In this document: positions 1 through 9,838 of the stretch, piece after piece
How positions within the stretch are numbered: the stretch's first letter is position 1
How the letters are laid out: each line of letters opens with the position of its first letter
Source of the DNA: Deltaproteobacteria bacterium
GTDB taxonomy: Bacteria; Myxococcota; Kuafuiibacteriia; Kuafuiibacteriales; Kuafuiibacteriaceae
Length of the DNA stretch: 42,187 nucleotides
Assembly: GCA_011526105.1 (NCBI GenBank)
Contig: WYAZ01000053.1
Coordinates: forward strand, 1-42,187
Direction of reading: 5' to 3'
Position numbers and translations under genes: made by a program
Notes under the pieces: generated by a model
What the model saw: only the letters and a program-made list of their open reading frames with translations
Database searches by the model: none
Told to the model about the DNA's origin: nothing

Positions 1-185
1 GTGTCCCGTCCGAGAAGTTCGATCATGTTCCCGCGAAGTATCTTTCGTCGCTGGTCGGCGCGCTACGAAGGGAGTTGGGTCGCCCCCAATGACCGAGGAG
101 CCCGAAAGGGCGGCCGCAGGCCGCGCATCGGCCAGGGGCGAAAAGGACAAGCGCGAACGTGATCTGAACTTTTCGGACGGGACAC
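1..185. repeat. MITE-like element with ~35-bp imperfect terminal inverted repeats
   Basis: The first ~35 bases (starting GTGTCCCGTCCGA) and the reverse complement of 151-185 match at about nine of ten positions: 13 identical bases, one mismatch, AAGTTC, a one-base indel, then GATCA and GTTC. The inner part carries two short hairpins: GCCC-GAAA-GGGC (100-111) and CGGCC-GCA-GGCCG (111-123). The right end is followed by TAG (186-188), and the copy starting at 42148 is preceded by CTA, so the flanks fit insertion at CTAG with TA duplication, as known for IS630/Tc1-mariner elements. No transposase is encoded, so a non-autonomous element is inferred. It lies at the 3' end of the FecR-like gene, where its palindromes could end transcription. 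Family assignment is inference. Confidence 0.65.
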
Positions 186-1120
186 TAGTCCCACTCCAGC
201 TCGATCTGATCGTCGCTCCCGCCCTCGGGTTTTGGTTTCGGCTTGGCCTCGGGCTTGGGTTCCGGCTCGGGCTTGGGTTCCGGCTCGGGCTTGGGTTCCG
301 GCTCGGGCTTGGGCTTCGCGACCGGTTCCGGCTTGGGCTCCGGCTTCGCCACGGGCTCGGGTTTGGGCTCGGGCTTCGCCACGGGTTCGGGCTTGGGCTC
401 CGGCTTTGGCTTCGCTGCGGGCTGCGGCTTGGGCTCCGGCTTCGCGACGGGCTCGGGCTTGGGCTCGGGCTTGGGTTCTGGCTTCGCAACGGGCTCCGGC
501 TCGGGGGTCTTGGTCGCAGGCTCTGGTAGCCCCGAGCCACCGAGTTCGATGCTCTGTCCGGCTTCGACGGTCCGGGTCTGGCCCCCGTGCTCAACCTCCA
601 CCGAGGCAGACCCAGCGGAGAGCACGGCCTTCGCGTCTTCGACCCGAACTTTGAACGACGAGCCTTTGATGGTGACCGGCGGTCGCGCGACGCCAAGTGA
701 CACCGGTCCGCTGCTCTCAACGCCGATCGAGCCCGCCTCTGCGAGCAAGTCGAGGCCCTTGGGACTCGAGTTCATCGCGAGCTTACCGCCCTGAGAGAGC
801 TGGATCTTCGTGGGTCCTCGGCCGAGCTCGAGCGTCGAGTCCGAGCCAACCGCCCATGCACCGGCGGGGTGTCGAATCCGGCTGCTCGCCGTCGCGGGGA
901 TCCACAGACCCTGCGCGGTGAGGATCCGAGCATCTCCCTTGGCCTCAGTGACCTCCAGCCTGGAAGTCCGCTGTATCGGATCGGCGGGCACTGGGAAGGT
1001 CGAAGTCGAACTCGCCAGAGCGCGAACGCCCAGACCACCGACGACTCCGAGAAGAATGGCGACGCCGAGACCGGCTACAAAGCTCTTGTCGTTGACCACG
1101 CCCACTAGGATAGGGGGCAT
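185..1120 (-). CDS. Membrane-anchored FecR-like domain protein with Pro/Glu/Lys-rich tail
   Basis: A predicted transmembrane anchor lies near residues 14-36. A FecR/OstA-like beta-rich region follows (about 55-195, with repeated sensor-type phrases ending in a VEAGQSIEL strand). The last ~110 residues are PEPK/KPEPE-type repeats ending in an acidic IELEWD tip. FecR domains usually sit outside the inner membrane as sensors or scaffolds; here no sigma factor or FecI neighbour is seen, so the role is unknown. The repeat tail would be extended and might span periplasm or peptidoglycan (inference). It is the last gene of a run with 7 bp to the PATAN gene upstream. Start is ATG 1120 or the adjacent GTG 1123. 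Its TAG stop (187-185) uses the last base of the terminal repeat element. Confidence 0.75.
   Translation of the reverse strand: MPPILVGVVNDKSFVAGLGVAILLGVVGGLGVRALASSTSTFPVPADPIQRTSRLEVTEAKGDARILTAQGLWIPATASSRIRHPAGAWAVGSDSTLELGRGPTKIQLSQGGKLAMNSSPKGLDLLAEAGSIGVESSGPVSLGVARPPVTIKGSSFKVRVEDAKAVLSAGSASVEVEHGGQTRTVEAGQSIELGGSGLPEPATKTPEPEPVAKPEPKPEPKPEPVAKPEPKPQPAAKPKPEPKPEPVAKPEPKPEPVAKPEPKPEPVAKPKPEPEPKPEPEPKPEPEPKPEAKPKPKPEGGSDDQIELEWD
220..523. repeat. Degenerate short tandem repeats encoding the PEPK tail
   Basis: On the plus strand this stretch is a chain of near-identical units of the type GGCTCGGGCTTGGGTTCC and variants. Read on the minus strand they encode alternating KPEPKPEP and PVAKPEP units. 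The array is in frame throughout and the DNA units are more alike than the protein needs, so it may vary in length between strains. It also creates several long false ORFs on the plus strand. Confidence 0.8.
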
Positions 1121-1130
1121 CACCGCGCAG

Positions 1131-2300
1131 TCAATACAGTGGCGGCTCGATCCGAACCTCGAGACCGTCTCGGGTGTAGTCGTAGGGGCGTTCGAAGGGG
1201 AATCGCAGCTCGTCCGGTCCGAGGATCTTGCTGGTCACGAGCTCGGACAGTCGCTCCGGATACCCTCCGTGCTCGAGCCGAAAGACCTCCAAGGCGAGCT
1301 CGAGTCGCTCGACCTGGTTACGCGCCGCCACGGCTCGGGGGGCGCTCACTTCCAGGCGATGACTTCCATCGAGCTGTGTGCTGCGAAGGCCGCGGACGAC
1401 GAGTCCAACCCCGAACATGATGATCACGTACGTCAGCGCACGAGTGAGCATCGGACCAAACGGGATCTGGATGCGCGCGCGCGGTGCGACATCGGCCGTC
1501 GCGGGGAGGTCTCTCGACGCTGACACGGAGACGGCAGGGCGGATGAAACCTCCATCGACCAGCACCATGACCGCGCGACAAGCCTCGAACTCTCCAAGCC
1601 GAGACAGATGGATCAGCTTCTCGAGCTTGAGGCCGTGACGTACGAAACCATAGATCCTCCTCTCCGGATCTCCGATCGACGGCTCCGAGTCCTCGCCCCC
1701 CATGTCCCCGCCGAGGTCAAACTCCGAGAACTCGGCTTCCGCAGCCTTGGGCTCGGGTAGATCACGCGCGACCTCGAAGACAGTGCTGAACGGCGGGAGT
1801 CGCTCCCTCAAGCTCGGCCACTCGTCCATGACCCGGAGGCCATCCATCAGGATGTTCTCCGCCCGAATGGCCTCGAGACCGTCCTCGGCCTCTGCCACGT
1901 CGTGTTGCTCGAACTCGTAGGTGCCCGAGTGCCACAGGAACAGGCGAAAGACGGTCTCGTTCAGCTGAAGGCGCAAGAACTCCGCGAGCTCCGTGCGGGA
2001 GAGGGCGACCACGTCGTCCGCGAGGATCAGTCCGATGCGTCGCATCGTACGTGTCTGTTGCTGAAGCGCCTGATCGAGCTCGGACTTAGTGATGACACCC
2101 GCGTTCAAGAGCATGTTGCCGAGGAGCATCTGCTTCGGCCGAGTGGATGACTCAGCGCGCACGACCGAACCTTCGCGGAAGTGGATCTTGACCTCGTCGA
2201 CCTCGTCCTTGAGCAACAGAATGCCACTCTTGGTCTGCTGACCGATGAGCTGAAAGATGTCGGCGATACCGAAGTCCCGAATCGTCCCTTTGAGCGCCAT
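1131..2300 (-). CDS. PATAN/DUF4388 domain protein with C-terminal pseudopilin-like segment
   Basis: The N-terminus (residues 1-~130) has the typical PATAN/DUF4388 start [20 protein letters not shown], the KSGIL strand and the [15 protein letters not shown] helix set. A second winged-helix-like segment lies about 210-260. One transmembrane helix is at ~288-304, and the last ~75 residues ([19 protein letters not shown]) resemble the conserved part of type II secretion pseudopilins (GspG-like). PATAN proteins in myxobacteria are thought to be cytoplasmic adaptors in signalling; an anchor followed by an outside pseudopilin-like domain is less usual. It starts 4 bp after the stop of the TPR/zinc-ribbon gene and ends 7-10 bp before the FecR-like gene, so it is probably co-transcribed. 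Exact function unknown. Confidence 0.8.
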   Translation of the reverse strand: MALKGTIRDFGIADIFQLIGQQTKSGILLLKDEVDEVKIHFREGSVVRAESSTRPKQMLLGNMLLNAGVITKSELDQALQQQTRTMRRIGLILADDVVALSRTELAEFLRLQLNETVFRLFLWHSGTYEFEQHDVAEAEDGLEAIRAENILMDGLRVMDEWPSLRERLPPFSTVFEVARDLPEPKAAEAEFSEFDLGGDMGGEDSEPSIGDPERRIYGFVRHGLKLEKLIHLSRLGEFEACRAVMVLVDGGFIRPAVSVSASRDLPATADVAPRARIQIPFGPMLTRALTYVIIMFGVGLVVRGLRSTQLDGSHRLEVSAPRAVAARNQVERLELALEVFRLEHGGYPERLSELVTSKILGPDELRFPFERPYDYTRDGLEVRIEPPLY

Positions 2301-2304
2301 AGGT

Positions 2305-4167
2305 CTATCCCACCAGTCCTCGCTTGAGCGAGATCACCGTGACTGGAACCGCGAGGAGGCCGGACACGACGAGCCTAAAGGACTCGGGCTCCGCCCAATC
2401 AGTCCAAGGATAGAATCCGTAGCTCTGCAGCCAGGAGAAGTGGGCCACGGCCACCGAGACCACGAGCAGAAGTGTGAAACCGAGCAACGGATTGCCGATC
2501 ACGAGCTCTCCACAGCCCGCGATGGGACAGAGCAGGCGCTCGCGCCATCTCTCGAAGCGGCGGCGACGACGAATCTCCTGTTCCTTCTTGAAGCGCACCT
2601 TTGGATCGGCGACCGACACCTCGAGGAAGACGGCGCAACACGTGCTGCAGTGTGGCTCAACCTTGCCTCGCTGCGCCGGCGCTCCGCAGCGTTCGCAGGC
2701 GGTGCTCACCAACGACGGACCGTCCTTGAGAGCCAACAAGAGCACGATGAAGAGCAGTACCGCGGCGCCGAATGCTGAGGCGGGGATGTTGCCGAGCAGA
2801 CGGACGGCGACGTCTTCGAGCACAGGCCATCGTTGACCGTCCGTAGAAGACGTGAGGAGCATCGGGAGCAGGACGCCCTCGTCATAGGGTGCGTCGCGGA
2901 GCTTTCGAGCCGCAGGCACGCCCACAAGATCGACCTTCATCGCCTCCGCCATCGCGGGATCGATCGCGCGACCGGCCGACGCTTGGGCCCGACCCTCGGC
3001 GGTCTGGCCGACCTCGATCAGCACCGCCCCCAAGTTTAGCGCGGGCTCAGCGTGAGTCCCGAGCTTGATGGCCTCGGCATAGAGCTTCTTGGCTTCTTCC
3101 GGTTGCTGCCGCCAGAAGAGGACGTTGGCCAGGTTGTTGAGACGCGGCGCGGTTCGCCCGGCCTCGAGCGCACGCCGGTAATACTTCTCGGCAGACGCGA
3201 GATCGCCGCGCCGACGCGCGTCTAGACCGAGCACGAACGCGGCTTCGGGATCACGCTCAGCGAGCGCCGCGGCCCGAGCCCGAAGCGTGGCCGGCGCGAG
3301 CCGAGTCGCGACGATGTGAATCGCACGTGCGTCCGAGTCGCGGAAGGAGAGCAACGGCGCGGAGGCGTAGATCCCGCCCGCGAGCGCCAAGATCCCGAGG
3401 TAGCCGGCGATGGTGACCACGCGCTCGCGCCTGGTCTGGTAGAGACCCACGAGCAGGAGGCCGAGCACCAAGAGCGGCAGTGGGCCGAGACCGAGGGCCA
3501 CCGGCGCAAAGAGCAGCAAGACCGCCAGGAGCCAGCCTTGGACGCGCGTCACCCCTGGAATCCGCCGAGCGATGTCGTGGCCGGCCATGTCCAGGTAGCG
3601 GATGAGCTGAACGACGAGAAACAAAGCCAGCGCCAGCAGCCAGGCCGCGCCCAAGACGCCGAGCGTGTCCGAGAGCAGGAGAGCGCGGTTCTCGAAGCCT
3701 CGAAAGCGCGCCTCCACCCCGCGCGTCAACGAACGCACCGCTTGAGGGATGTCGCCTTGGTGATGGACCTGCGCGAGCGCGAGTTCGTAGTGCACGCCTG
3801 GTGTGTCCGGGATGAGCGTCGCCGCCTGCGCAAGACGTGTCAGCCCGGCCTCGACCTCGCCAGAGGCCAGGGCACTACGTCCTTCGAGACGAAGCGCGAT
3901 ACCGAGCGGCGCCAAGCTGCGAAGACCGAGCGCTTCGCGCAGCCGAAAGACGTTCTCGAGCTCGAGGTCTGCCGTCGACTCGTCGTTCCTTCGGCGCTCC
4001 TCGGAACGGAGTGTCAGGTGTCGGTCGAGATCCGCGAGGGTCGGCAGGCTCGCGAACTCGGGGTGCACCGGCGGGGGCTCCGGGGTTTGAGACCACGACG
4101 AAGAGATCGCACCAAGCGTGACCAGCAGGCCGAGACCAAGCGCAGGGAGCCGCCACCAATACCGCAT
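2305..4167 (-). CDS. Membrane TPR protein with zinc-ribbon
   Basis: I place the start at ATG 4167, which opens a classic signal peptide (MRYWWRLPALGLGLLVTLG...SWS) with an AGAGG-like site upstream. The longer frame from 4263 would overlap the previous gene by 20 bp and add a non-conserved leader. The ~620-residue product has N-terminal TPR-like helices, a cluster of hydrophobic segments in the middle (three or more helices), a second TPR block (AERDPEAAFVLGLDARRRGDL..AEKYYRRALE), another helix, a Cys-rich ribbon (CERCGAP...CSTCC plus CPIAGC) and two final hydrophobic segments. This suggests an inner-membrane scaffold with a metal-bound module. It is the second-to-last step before the PATAN and FecR genes in one run. 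No family name recognised. Confidence 0.75.
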   Translation of the reverse strand: MRYWWRLPALGLGLLVTLGAISSSWSQTPEPPPVHPEFASLPTLADLDRHLTLRSEERRRNDESTADLELENVFRLREALGLRSLAPLGIALRLEGRSALASGEVEAGLTRLAQAATLIPDTPGVHYELALAQVHHQGDIPQAVRSLTRGVEARFRGFENRALLLSDTLGVLGAAWLLALALFLVVQLIRYLDMAGHDIARRIPGVTRVQGWLLAVLLLFAPVALGLGPLPLLVLGLLLVGLYQTRRERVVTIAGYLGILALAGGIYASAPLLSFRDSDARAIHIVATRLAPATLRARAAALAERDPEAAFVLGLDARRRGDLASAEKYYRRALEAGRTAPRLNNLANVLFWRQQPEEAKKLYAEAIKLGTHAEPALNLGAVLIEVGQTAEGRAQASAGRAIDPAMAEAMKVDLVGVPAARKLRDAPYDEGVLLPMLLTSSTDGQRWPVLEDVAVRLLGNIPASAFGAAVLLFIVLLLALKDGPSLVSTACERCGAPAQRGKVEPHCSTCCAVFLEVSVADPKVRFKKEQEIRRRRRFERWRERLLCPIAGCGELVIGNPLLGFTLLLVVSVAVAHFSWLQSYGFYPWTDWAEPESFRLVVSGLLAVPVTVISLKRGLVG

Positions 4168-4243
4168 CAAGGGTACGCCTCTGGCGTGTACCAAACCCTC
4201 GGAGGCAGCACAAGTTGAGGCCTCCGCGACGCCGAAACCAAGC

Positions 4244-7200
4244 TCAGGCTTCGCCGGTTCCACCCGGGAGCCTCGCGGCGAGCAGCAGCGTGGAGAAGTC
4301 CGCGCCGAGCATGAACCGAAGCAACTCGGTCACGGACATGGAGCTTCGTACGAGCTCCTTGGGTTCGAGGCCCGCGCCGGTGAGTCCGGCCTCCTCCACG
4401 AGCTGATGCATCGCGGGCGCTGCGGTCCCTGCGTGGACGACCCCGAAGCGGTCGGCGCTCCGCTCGACGTCGCCCGCCCACTGCTCGAGCTCGGTCCAGG
4501 AGGGGGCAGAGCCCACCTGCTCAGCGAGCGTCTCTAGAATGGCGAGACCGGAGGGGCCAAGACGAGCACGCAGCGGCCCGAGTGCGGGTCGGACCGGCTC
4601 GGGGATCTTGGCCTCCGCCTTCTCATCCGTGGCGCGAAGCAGAAGCTCGACCCAGTCGAGCGCCTGACCTCGAATGTTCTCCCCCGAGAGCAAGAGATAG
4701 CCGTGCCGAAGCAAGAACGCGGAGCGCGCGATGGCGTAGCGCAGGCGGTCCCGGCCGCCCTCGGCCAGGAGTTCATCGCCCACGAGCACGACGGGTGGTT
4801 CGCCGGGCTCGATGGCCACGCCTTGCCAGCCCTTCTGACTCTGAAGGTGTACCCGACCTTCGAGCTGGTGCTCGAGGTGCTCGAGCAGACCCTTCACCTC
4901 CGGCTCATCGAGCAACAAACGGTGTGCAAAGGGGAAGGAGAACGGGGGCAGGATCGCGGCCACTGCCTTCGCGGTGTGAGCGAGCAAGCGACCGAGTGGG
5001 CTCTTCACCTGAGGGAGCAGGATGTGCGCCGAGATCAGCGTCGAGGAGATGGAAGTCTCCAAGGGAGCGAATCGCGGAGGCTCCTGGCCGAGCAGGAAGG
5101 CCTTCACCCAGCTCGGACCCGCGAGCATCTCCGCGTGCTCCTGCCCGGCCAGCCGCTCCAGCAATCGGTCGATGGCGTCGAGGTCGTGAGGCGTCGACTC
5201 GGCGGCTTGTCGAAGCTCCGTGAGGACATCGTAAGAATCGCGACGCGGAAATGCGACTTCGGGCTTCGAGGAGGGCGAGTCATCTTCGTCTCCCACCGCC
5301 TCCGGCACTTCGATCGTCTCGGTCGCGGGCTCCGGCGGCGGCAGCTCCGCGATGGTCTCAGCGATCGTTTCAACGCCGGGCGCGGCGGCGATGCGTGGGG
5401 CCTCGATGGTCGTCTGTCCTCGAGCGAGCAGGAAGGCCTCCGCCGCCGCTTCCGCATCGCTGATGCGCTCACCCACCCGCATCCAGTGCTGCTCGTGCTG
5501 ATCGGACGGGATCCGACCCACGAGCGCACGGGCTGCCAGCATCGCTCTCCGGGCCTCGCGTGGCCCTCGACCGAGCAGGATGTTGAGTTCGCGCCGGAGC
5601 GTGTCGATGCCGAGGTCGGCCGCCAGTTCCTCGAAGCGATCTTGAGCCGCGAGCAAGCCGCCCAACCTGAGGCGCGCGGCTTCACAGCTCGGATCGGCGG
5701 CGAGGGCCGCTCGATACTCGCGCTCGGCCCCCGCCCCATCGCCGAGCTTCCACTCCAGCGCCTCACCGAGCTCTGCGAGCGCGAGCGCTCTCTGATGATC
5801 ACCGCTGGCCCCTTCAGCGTGTTTGCGAAGGATCTGAACGTAGTGTTCGAAGTCGCCCTCTTCTAGATACAGCGTCCGGAGACGTTCGCGGGTGCCCGGC
5901 TCGAGCATACGCGGCCCGTGCTCCATGATCTCTTCGAGCAAAAGGCGCGCCGCATCTGGGAGGTCTTTGTCGCTTCGATAAAGATCCGCAAGACGCAGGA
6001 CAACCTGCCCACGCTCCTCGCTCCCCAGAGGCAGTCGCGGCCACAGCGCCTCCGCCGCGGCGATGATGCGATCCGCCTTGGTCTCTTCCGACAGCTGGCT
6101 CCACGCTTCCTTCAGAGGCTCCACGCCCAGGTTCTCGGCGATGTCCGAGAACCGGTCCGCCGACAGATAGAAGGACAGCAGCGCCTCTTTCGCCGGACGG
6201 TGACGAGGATCGAGCGCAAGCGCCGCGAGGTACTGTCGCTCTGCGACATCGCCGTCACCGAGCTTCCACTCCGAGACCTCGCCGGCCTCGAAGTGCAGCG
6301 CAGCACGGCGGCCGATGGCTTCCGTGAGCTCGAGCGCACGATCGAGATAGTCGAGGTGCGCTCTCCAGTCCTCGTTCTCCCGGGTGAGCGCGATGCCGAG
6401 CTCGATCACGAAGACGAGGACGTCAGCGCCCTCTTCGAGCACGCCATCCGCCCGAAGCAACTGCTCGAGGCGCGAGCGGGCTTCGCTCTCCAGACCCTCG
6501 ATGCCATCGACGACCGCGAAGAGCTCGGCTTGGGCCGCCTGGCGCTCACCCATGGCCGCGCGCTGGACTCCGGCGCGACGAAGGAGCCAGCGGAGGCGTA
6601 GAACTGGATCTTCTTCGAGATCTGCGAGCGCCCCGAGGGCGAGGAGCTCGTCCTCGGCGAGGCGGAGATGGCTCGCATACTCGACGATCCGCTGCTGGAC
6701 GGGAAGCGTACGGGCCGCCTCGCGAGGCAGCGCTCGGAGCAACTCGAAGGCGCGCTCCATGGCGGACTCGTCCTCCTTGCTTCCCAGCGCCGTTCGGTTC
6801 CGGCGCCGGGGAACCCATTCGTCCGCGATGGCGAGCGCTCGAGCCACGCGCGTGTCGTCGTCGGTGGCCTGATCGAGCTCGGCGACCGCCGCGAGCAGCA
6901 GCGGGTCGTGGCTGGAGGCCGCGGTCATCAGCTCCGTGCGAAACCGGCGCGCGTCCTCGTTCGCGGGATCCGACCAGAGCGCCTCGCGCGCGATCTCGAG
7001 GATGGTCTCGTTTGGCTCCGCTCGTTCCTTCGCGAGGCGCGCTGATTCGATGAGCAGGCGGCTCTTCAGGTGCGCATCACGCGCCGCCGCCGCTCGCTCG
7101 GAGAGGAGCCGAGCGCGGCCTTCATCATCCCCTACACGCGCGAGGACTTCGGTGAGTCTGGCTTCGACCGCGGCCCGGAGTTCCGGCGCCGTGGTCGCCA

Positions 7201-9772
7201 GCCCTCGCGCCTTCTTCAGCGTCTCGATCGCCTCCTCCGGCTTGTCGAGACGACGCAACTCCAGGTCGGCCTTCTCGACCAGGCACTCGGCCCCGAGCGG
7301 GCCAGTCTCGAGTGCAGACCACCGCTCGAGCACGAGACACAGAAGATCGACGTCGTCGGCTCTGCGCGCGTGCCGTTCGAGCCGCTTCAGCGCCAGCACT
7401 GAGGGGTGAGAATCATCTCCGGGTGCGCTGCCTTCGAGGACCTTGCGATCATGGCGGACCCCAAACTCGTCGTCCCCCACCTCCCAGAAGAGCGTGGCCG
7501 CGCGCGCGTGCAGGGCGAAGGCACGTGCCCCCTGGCCCTGCTCCTCCGCCAAGGTGGCCGCCCGACCCAAGGCACGAGCTGCGCTCTGAACCCGGCCCAT
7601 TCGCTCCGCGAGCTCAGCGACGCGCTCTTGGTTCTCGATGATGAACGGTGCTTCCTCGGTGAGCACGCGAATGGCCTCTTCGAGGCGACCCGAGCGAACC
7701 AGAGCCTCGGCGCGCGCCGCTGGATCTTCGGTAGGGACGTCGATCCGAAGTGTATCCTCGTGGCCGGGAAGGCTGGGCCGCCCTGCGATCTCAGTGCGTC
7801 GATCGACCCGTCCGTCGAGACGTTCGATCGCCTCCTTCGTCTTGGTGTCTTCGGGCGTCAGCGCAAAAGCGGCCTCGAAGCAGGCGAGCGCCTCGGCCGG
7901 GCGATCGAGGAGGCGCTCGTTGATGTCTCCCATGCGCACGTGGAGCGCGGCGAGGCGTTCCTCGGCCCGCCTCAGAACGGAGCCGGAGATCCCGCGACCC
8001 CGGAGGTCCACGAGTTCCTGCTTGTACAGACCCCGCGCCTCCTCGAGCGCGTCGAGGGCCGCTTCGTATCGGCTGGCCGCCAGCGCGGTATCCGCCACCC
8101 GCTGATGCGGCTCGGGATCCCGCGGGTCGAGCTCGGCCGCCCGCCGGTAGCGAACCAGAGCCGCGTCGGCGTCGATGCGCCGCCAGACATCACCGAGCGC
8201 GAGTGAGAGTCGGGCCGCCGTTTGGCTCTTGCCCTCCGACTCGGCCCGAGTGGCAAGCTGTTCGAGCAAGAGAGACGCGCGACGCGGATCACCCTGTTCG
8301 ACGAGGGCCCGCGCGAGCCCTTCCATCGCGCGCGTATGGCGCGGATCAATGCGCAGGGCCCGCTCGAACTCACGCTTGGCTTGCGCGAGGTCACGGAGTC
8401 GATCGCGCAAGAGCTCGGCCGCGAGCACGTGGGCCTCCGCGGCCTCGCTCTGGCTATGGGCCACCTTCGCCCATCGACGCGCCGCACGCACCGCCTGTGC
8501 CACTCGGTCTACGTCGGGGAGCGCCTGGGCGAGCGCCGCGAGCGCTCGCGGGTGTTCCGGCAACAGCGCCTCGGCCTGATCGGCGAGCCGCGCACGCCTC
8601 TCCACGTCGAAGAGGCCGACGCGAGCGGCGGCGATGAGTGCGTGTCCGGCCGCCCGAAGGTGACCCTCCCTTTGGAGCGCACGCGCCGCACGTTCGTAAG
8701 CCTCGGAGGCCGCGCGTTCATCACCCGCGCGTTCGGAGACCTGTGCGTCCGCCAAGAGAAAGCCCGAGTCGTCGCCCATTCGATCGCGGATGTCGCGAAT
8801 GAGGTCCGCCACTTCGGGCAGCAGAATGGGATGGCTGATACCCAAGTCGAGGAGGCGCGTGAGCAACGCGCGAGGACCACCCGAAGCGTCGAGCTTGCTG
8901 CGCAGACCTTGAAAGGCGCTCGTAGGATCCCGGCCCGATATCTCCTGGACCGGCGCGACGAGTTCGGCCGCATCCTCGCGTGCGAGCAGCCTCAGGCTGC
9001 GCTCGGGAGAAAGAGGATCCTCTTCACGAAGATCGGCCTCGTGACGACGTGAACCTTCGAGGCCCACGATCAAACGGAGCTTCCCGTGGCGAGTCACGAG
9101 GGTGCCCACCACGGAGGTGTCTTCGTAGCTGGGCGCCTTGAATCCTGTTCCGTGCATCAGGGCGCCAAGGATTTGGCTCAGCGGACTCGAAGAGAAGCCA
9201 TAGAGACCGGCGTTCTCGAACGGCACGCTCAGGTTCGCCGCGCTGAGAAGCAGGCCGAGCGCATCACGGAGGCCATCGATCAGACGCTCCGGCGGGAGGT
9301 TCGAGACCCCATAGTGCTGCACGTCTGCGAGCGCCACGCGAACCGAGCGGTCCGAGGCCGGGCTAAAGATCAGCGAAGCGGTCAGCGTGGCGCAGGCGTC
9401 CCCGCTCGAGAGGTCGCCTTCGAGCATGAACAAACCACGATCGATCGAGACATCGATCGCGCGCAGGGGGGTATCCGCCGCCGCGAGGATCTCACAGAGC
9501 CTCGCGGCCAGAACCGAGAGGTCGAGATCGAGCACGAGGCGAACGAGCCGAGTGTCTGCGCTCTTGAAGCGCGATGCACCTCGACCCAGATCGAGGGGGA
9601 ACTCGACGTCCGGCACCCATAGGTCGAGCGCCACGAGCTCGACGCCTTGCGCGAGCGTCGTCGGGGCGGCCGTGAGCAGCGCCCGCCCGTCGGCAAGCTC
9701 CAGGGCGAGCCCCAGCGGGGCCTCCGCTCTCTCGGGGCTCCCACCCGGACGCAGCGCTGGCGGATCCGACAT
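4244..9772 (-). CDS. Very large TPR protein (1842 aa)
   Basis: Residues 1-~330 form a non-TPR, beta-rich head. About 335-1480 is a long series of TPR-like helix pairs (for example RALRIDPRHTRAMEGLARALVEQGDPRRAS). A Glu/Pro-rich linker follows, then a ~350-residue C-terminal domain not recognised (it includes an RYAIARSAFLLRHGYLLL helix). Two TPR blocks about 200 residues apart share the phrase EWKLGDG followed by AALA.DP, so part of the array arose by recent duplication. No signal peptide or transmembrane segment is visible, so it is probably a cytoplasmic protein-binding scaffold. It is followed directly by the membrane TPR protein, the PATAN protein and the FecR-like protein. Such giant TPR proteins occur in myxobacteria but their partners are mostly unknown. 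No frameshift seen. Confidence 0.85.
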   Translation of the reverse strand: MSDPPALRPGGSPERAEAPLGLALELADGRALLTAAPTTLAQGVELVALDLWVPDVEFPLDLGRGASRFKSADTRLVRLVLDLDLSVLAARLCEILAAADTPLRAIDVSIDRGLFMLEGDLSSGDACATLTASLIFSPASDRSVRVALADVQHYGVSNLPPERLIDGLRDALGLLLSAANLSVPFENAGLYGFSSSPLSQILGALMHGTGFKAPSYEDTSVVGTLVTRHGKLRLIVGLEGSRRHEADLREEDPLSPERSLRLLAREDAAELVAPVQEISGRDPTSAFQGLRSKLDASGGPRALLTRLLDLGISHPILLPEVADLIRDIRDRMGDDSGFLLADAQVSERAGDERAASEAYERAARALQREGHLRAAGHALIAAARVGLFDVERRARLADQAEALLPEHPRALAALAQALPDVDRVAQAVRAARRWAKVAHSQSEAAEAHVLAAELLRDRLRDLAQAKREFERALRIDPRHTRAMEGLARALVEQGDPRRASLLLEQLATRAESEGKSQTAARLSLALGDVWRRIDADAALVRYRRAAELDPRDPEPHQRVADTALAASRYEAALDALEEARGLYKQELVDLRGRGISGSVLRRAEERLAALHVRMGDINERLLDRPAEALACFEAAFALTPEDTKTKEAIERLDGRVDRRTEIAGRPSLPGHEDTLRIDVPTEDPAARAEALVRSGRLEEAIRVLTEEAPFIIENQERVAELAERMGRVQSAARALGRAATLAEEQGQGARAFALHARAATLFWEVGDDEFGVRHDRKVLEGSAPGDDSHPSVLALKRLERHARRADDVDLLCLVLERWSALETGPLGAECLVEKADLELRRLDKPEEAIETLKKARGLATTAPELRAAVEARLTEVLARVGDDEGRARLLSERAAAARDAHLKSRLLIESARLAKERAEPNETILEIAREALWSDPANEDARRFRTELMTAASSHDPLLLAAVAELDQATDDDTRVARALAIADEWVPRRRNRTALGSKEDESAMERAFELLRALPREAARTLPVQQRIVEYASHLRLAEDELLALGALADLEEDPVLRLRWLLRRAGVQRAAMGERQAAQAELFAVVDGIEGLESEARSRLEQLLRADGVLEEGADVLVFVIELGIALTRENEDWRAHLDYLDRALELTEAIGRRAALHFEAGEVSEWKLGDGDVAERQYLAALALDPRHRPAKEALLSFYLSADRFSDIAENLGVEPLKEAWSQLSEETKADRIIAAAEALWPRLPLGSEERGQVVLRLADLYRSDKDLPDAARLLLEEIMEHGPRMLEPGTRERLRTLYLEEGDFEHYVQILRKHAEGASGDHQRALALAELGEALEWKLGDGAGAEREYRAALAADPSCEAARLRLGGLLAAQDRFEELAADLGIDTLRRELNILLGRGPREARRAMLAARALVGRIPSDQHEQHWMRVGERISDAEAAAEAFLLARGQTTIEAPRIAAAPGVETIAETIAELPPPEPATETIEVPEAVGDEDDSPSSKPEVAFPRRDSYDVLTELRQAAESTPHDLDAIDRLLERLAGQEHAEMLAGPSWVKAFLLGQEPPRFAPLETSISSTLISAHILLPQVKSPLGRLLAHTAKAVAAILPPFSFPFAHRLLLDEPEVKGLLEHLEHQLEGRVHLQSQKGWQGVAIEPGEPPVVLVGDELLAEGGRDRLRYAIARSAFLLRHGYLLLSGENIRGQALDWVELLLRATDEKAEAKIPEPVRPALGPLRARLGPSGLAILETLAEQVGSAPSWTELEQWAGDVERSADRFGVVHAGTAAPAMHQLVEEAGLTGAGLEPKELVRSSMSVTELLRFMLGADFSTLLLAARLPGGTGEA

Positions 9773-9838
9773 CGAGGGCGAAGAGTTCTACGCGTCTACC
9801 CTTTCTGCAAGGGCGGAGTAGGCAAGTGTCCCACCAGG

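Noticed and set aside
89-794. Long plus-strand frames rich in Gly/Leu/Arg or Ser/Gly over the FecR-like tail
   Set aside because: They are the mirror of the PEPK repeat array and lack any independent signal or start site.
3316-5866. Plus-strand frames of 300 and 387 codons over the TPR genes
   Set aside because: Shadows of continuous minus-strand TPR coding sequence; Arg/Glu/His-rich composition typical of antisense reading.
9820-9832. Partial match to the terminal repeat (AAGTGTCCCACC)
   Set aside because: Only the first seven or eight bases agree with the element end and no inverted partner is present.
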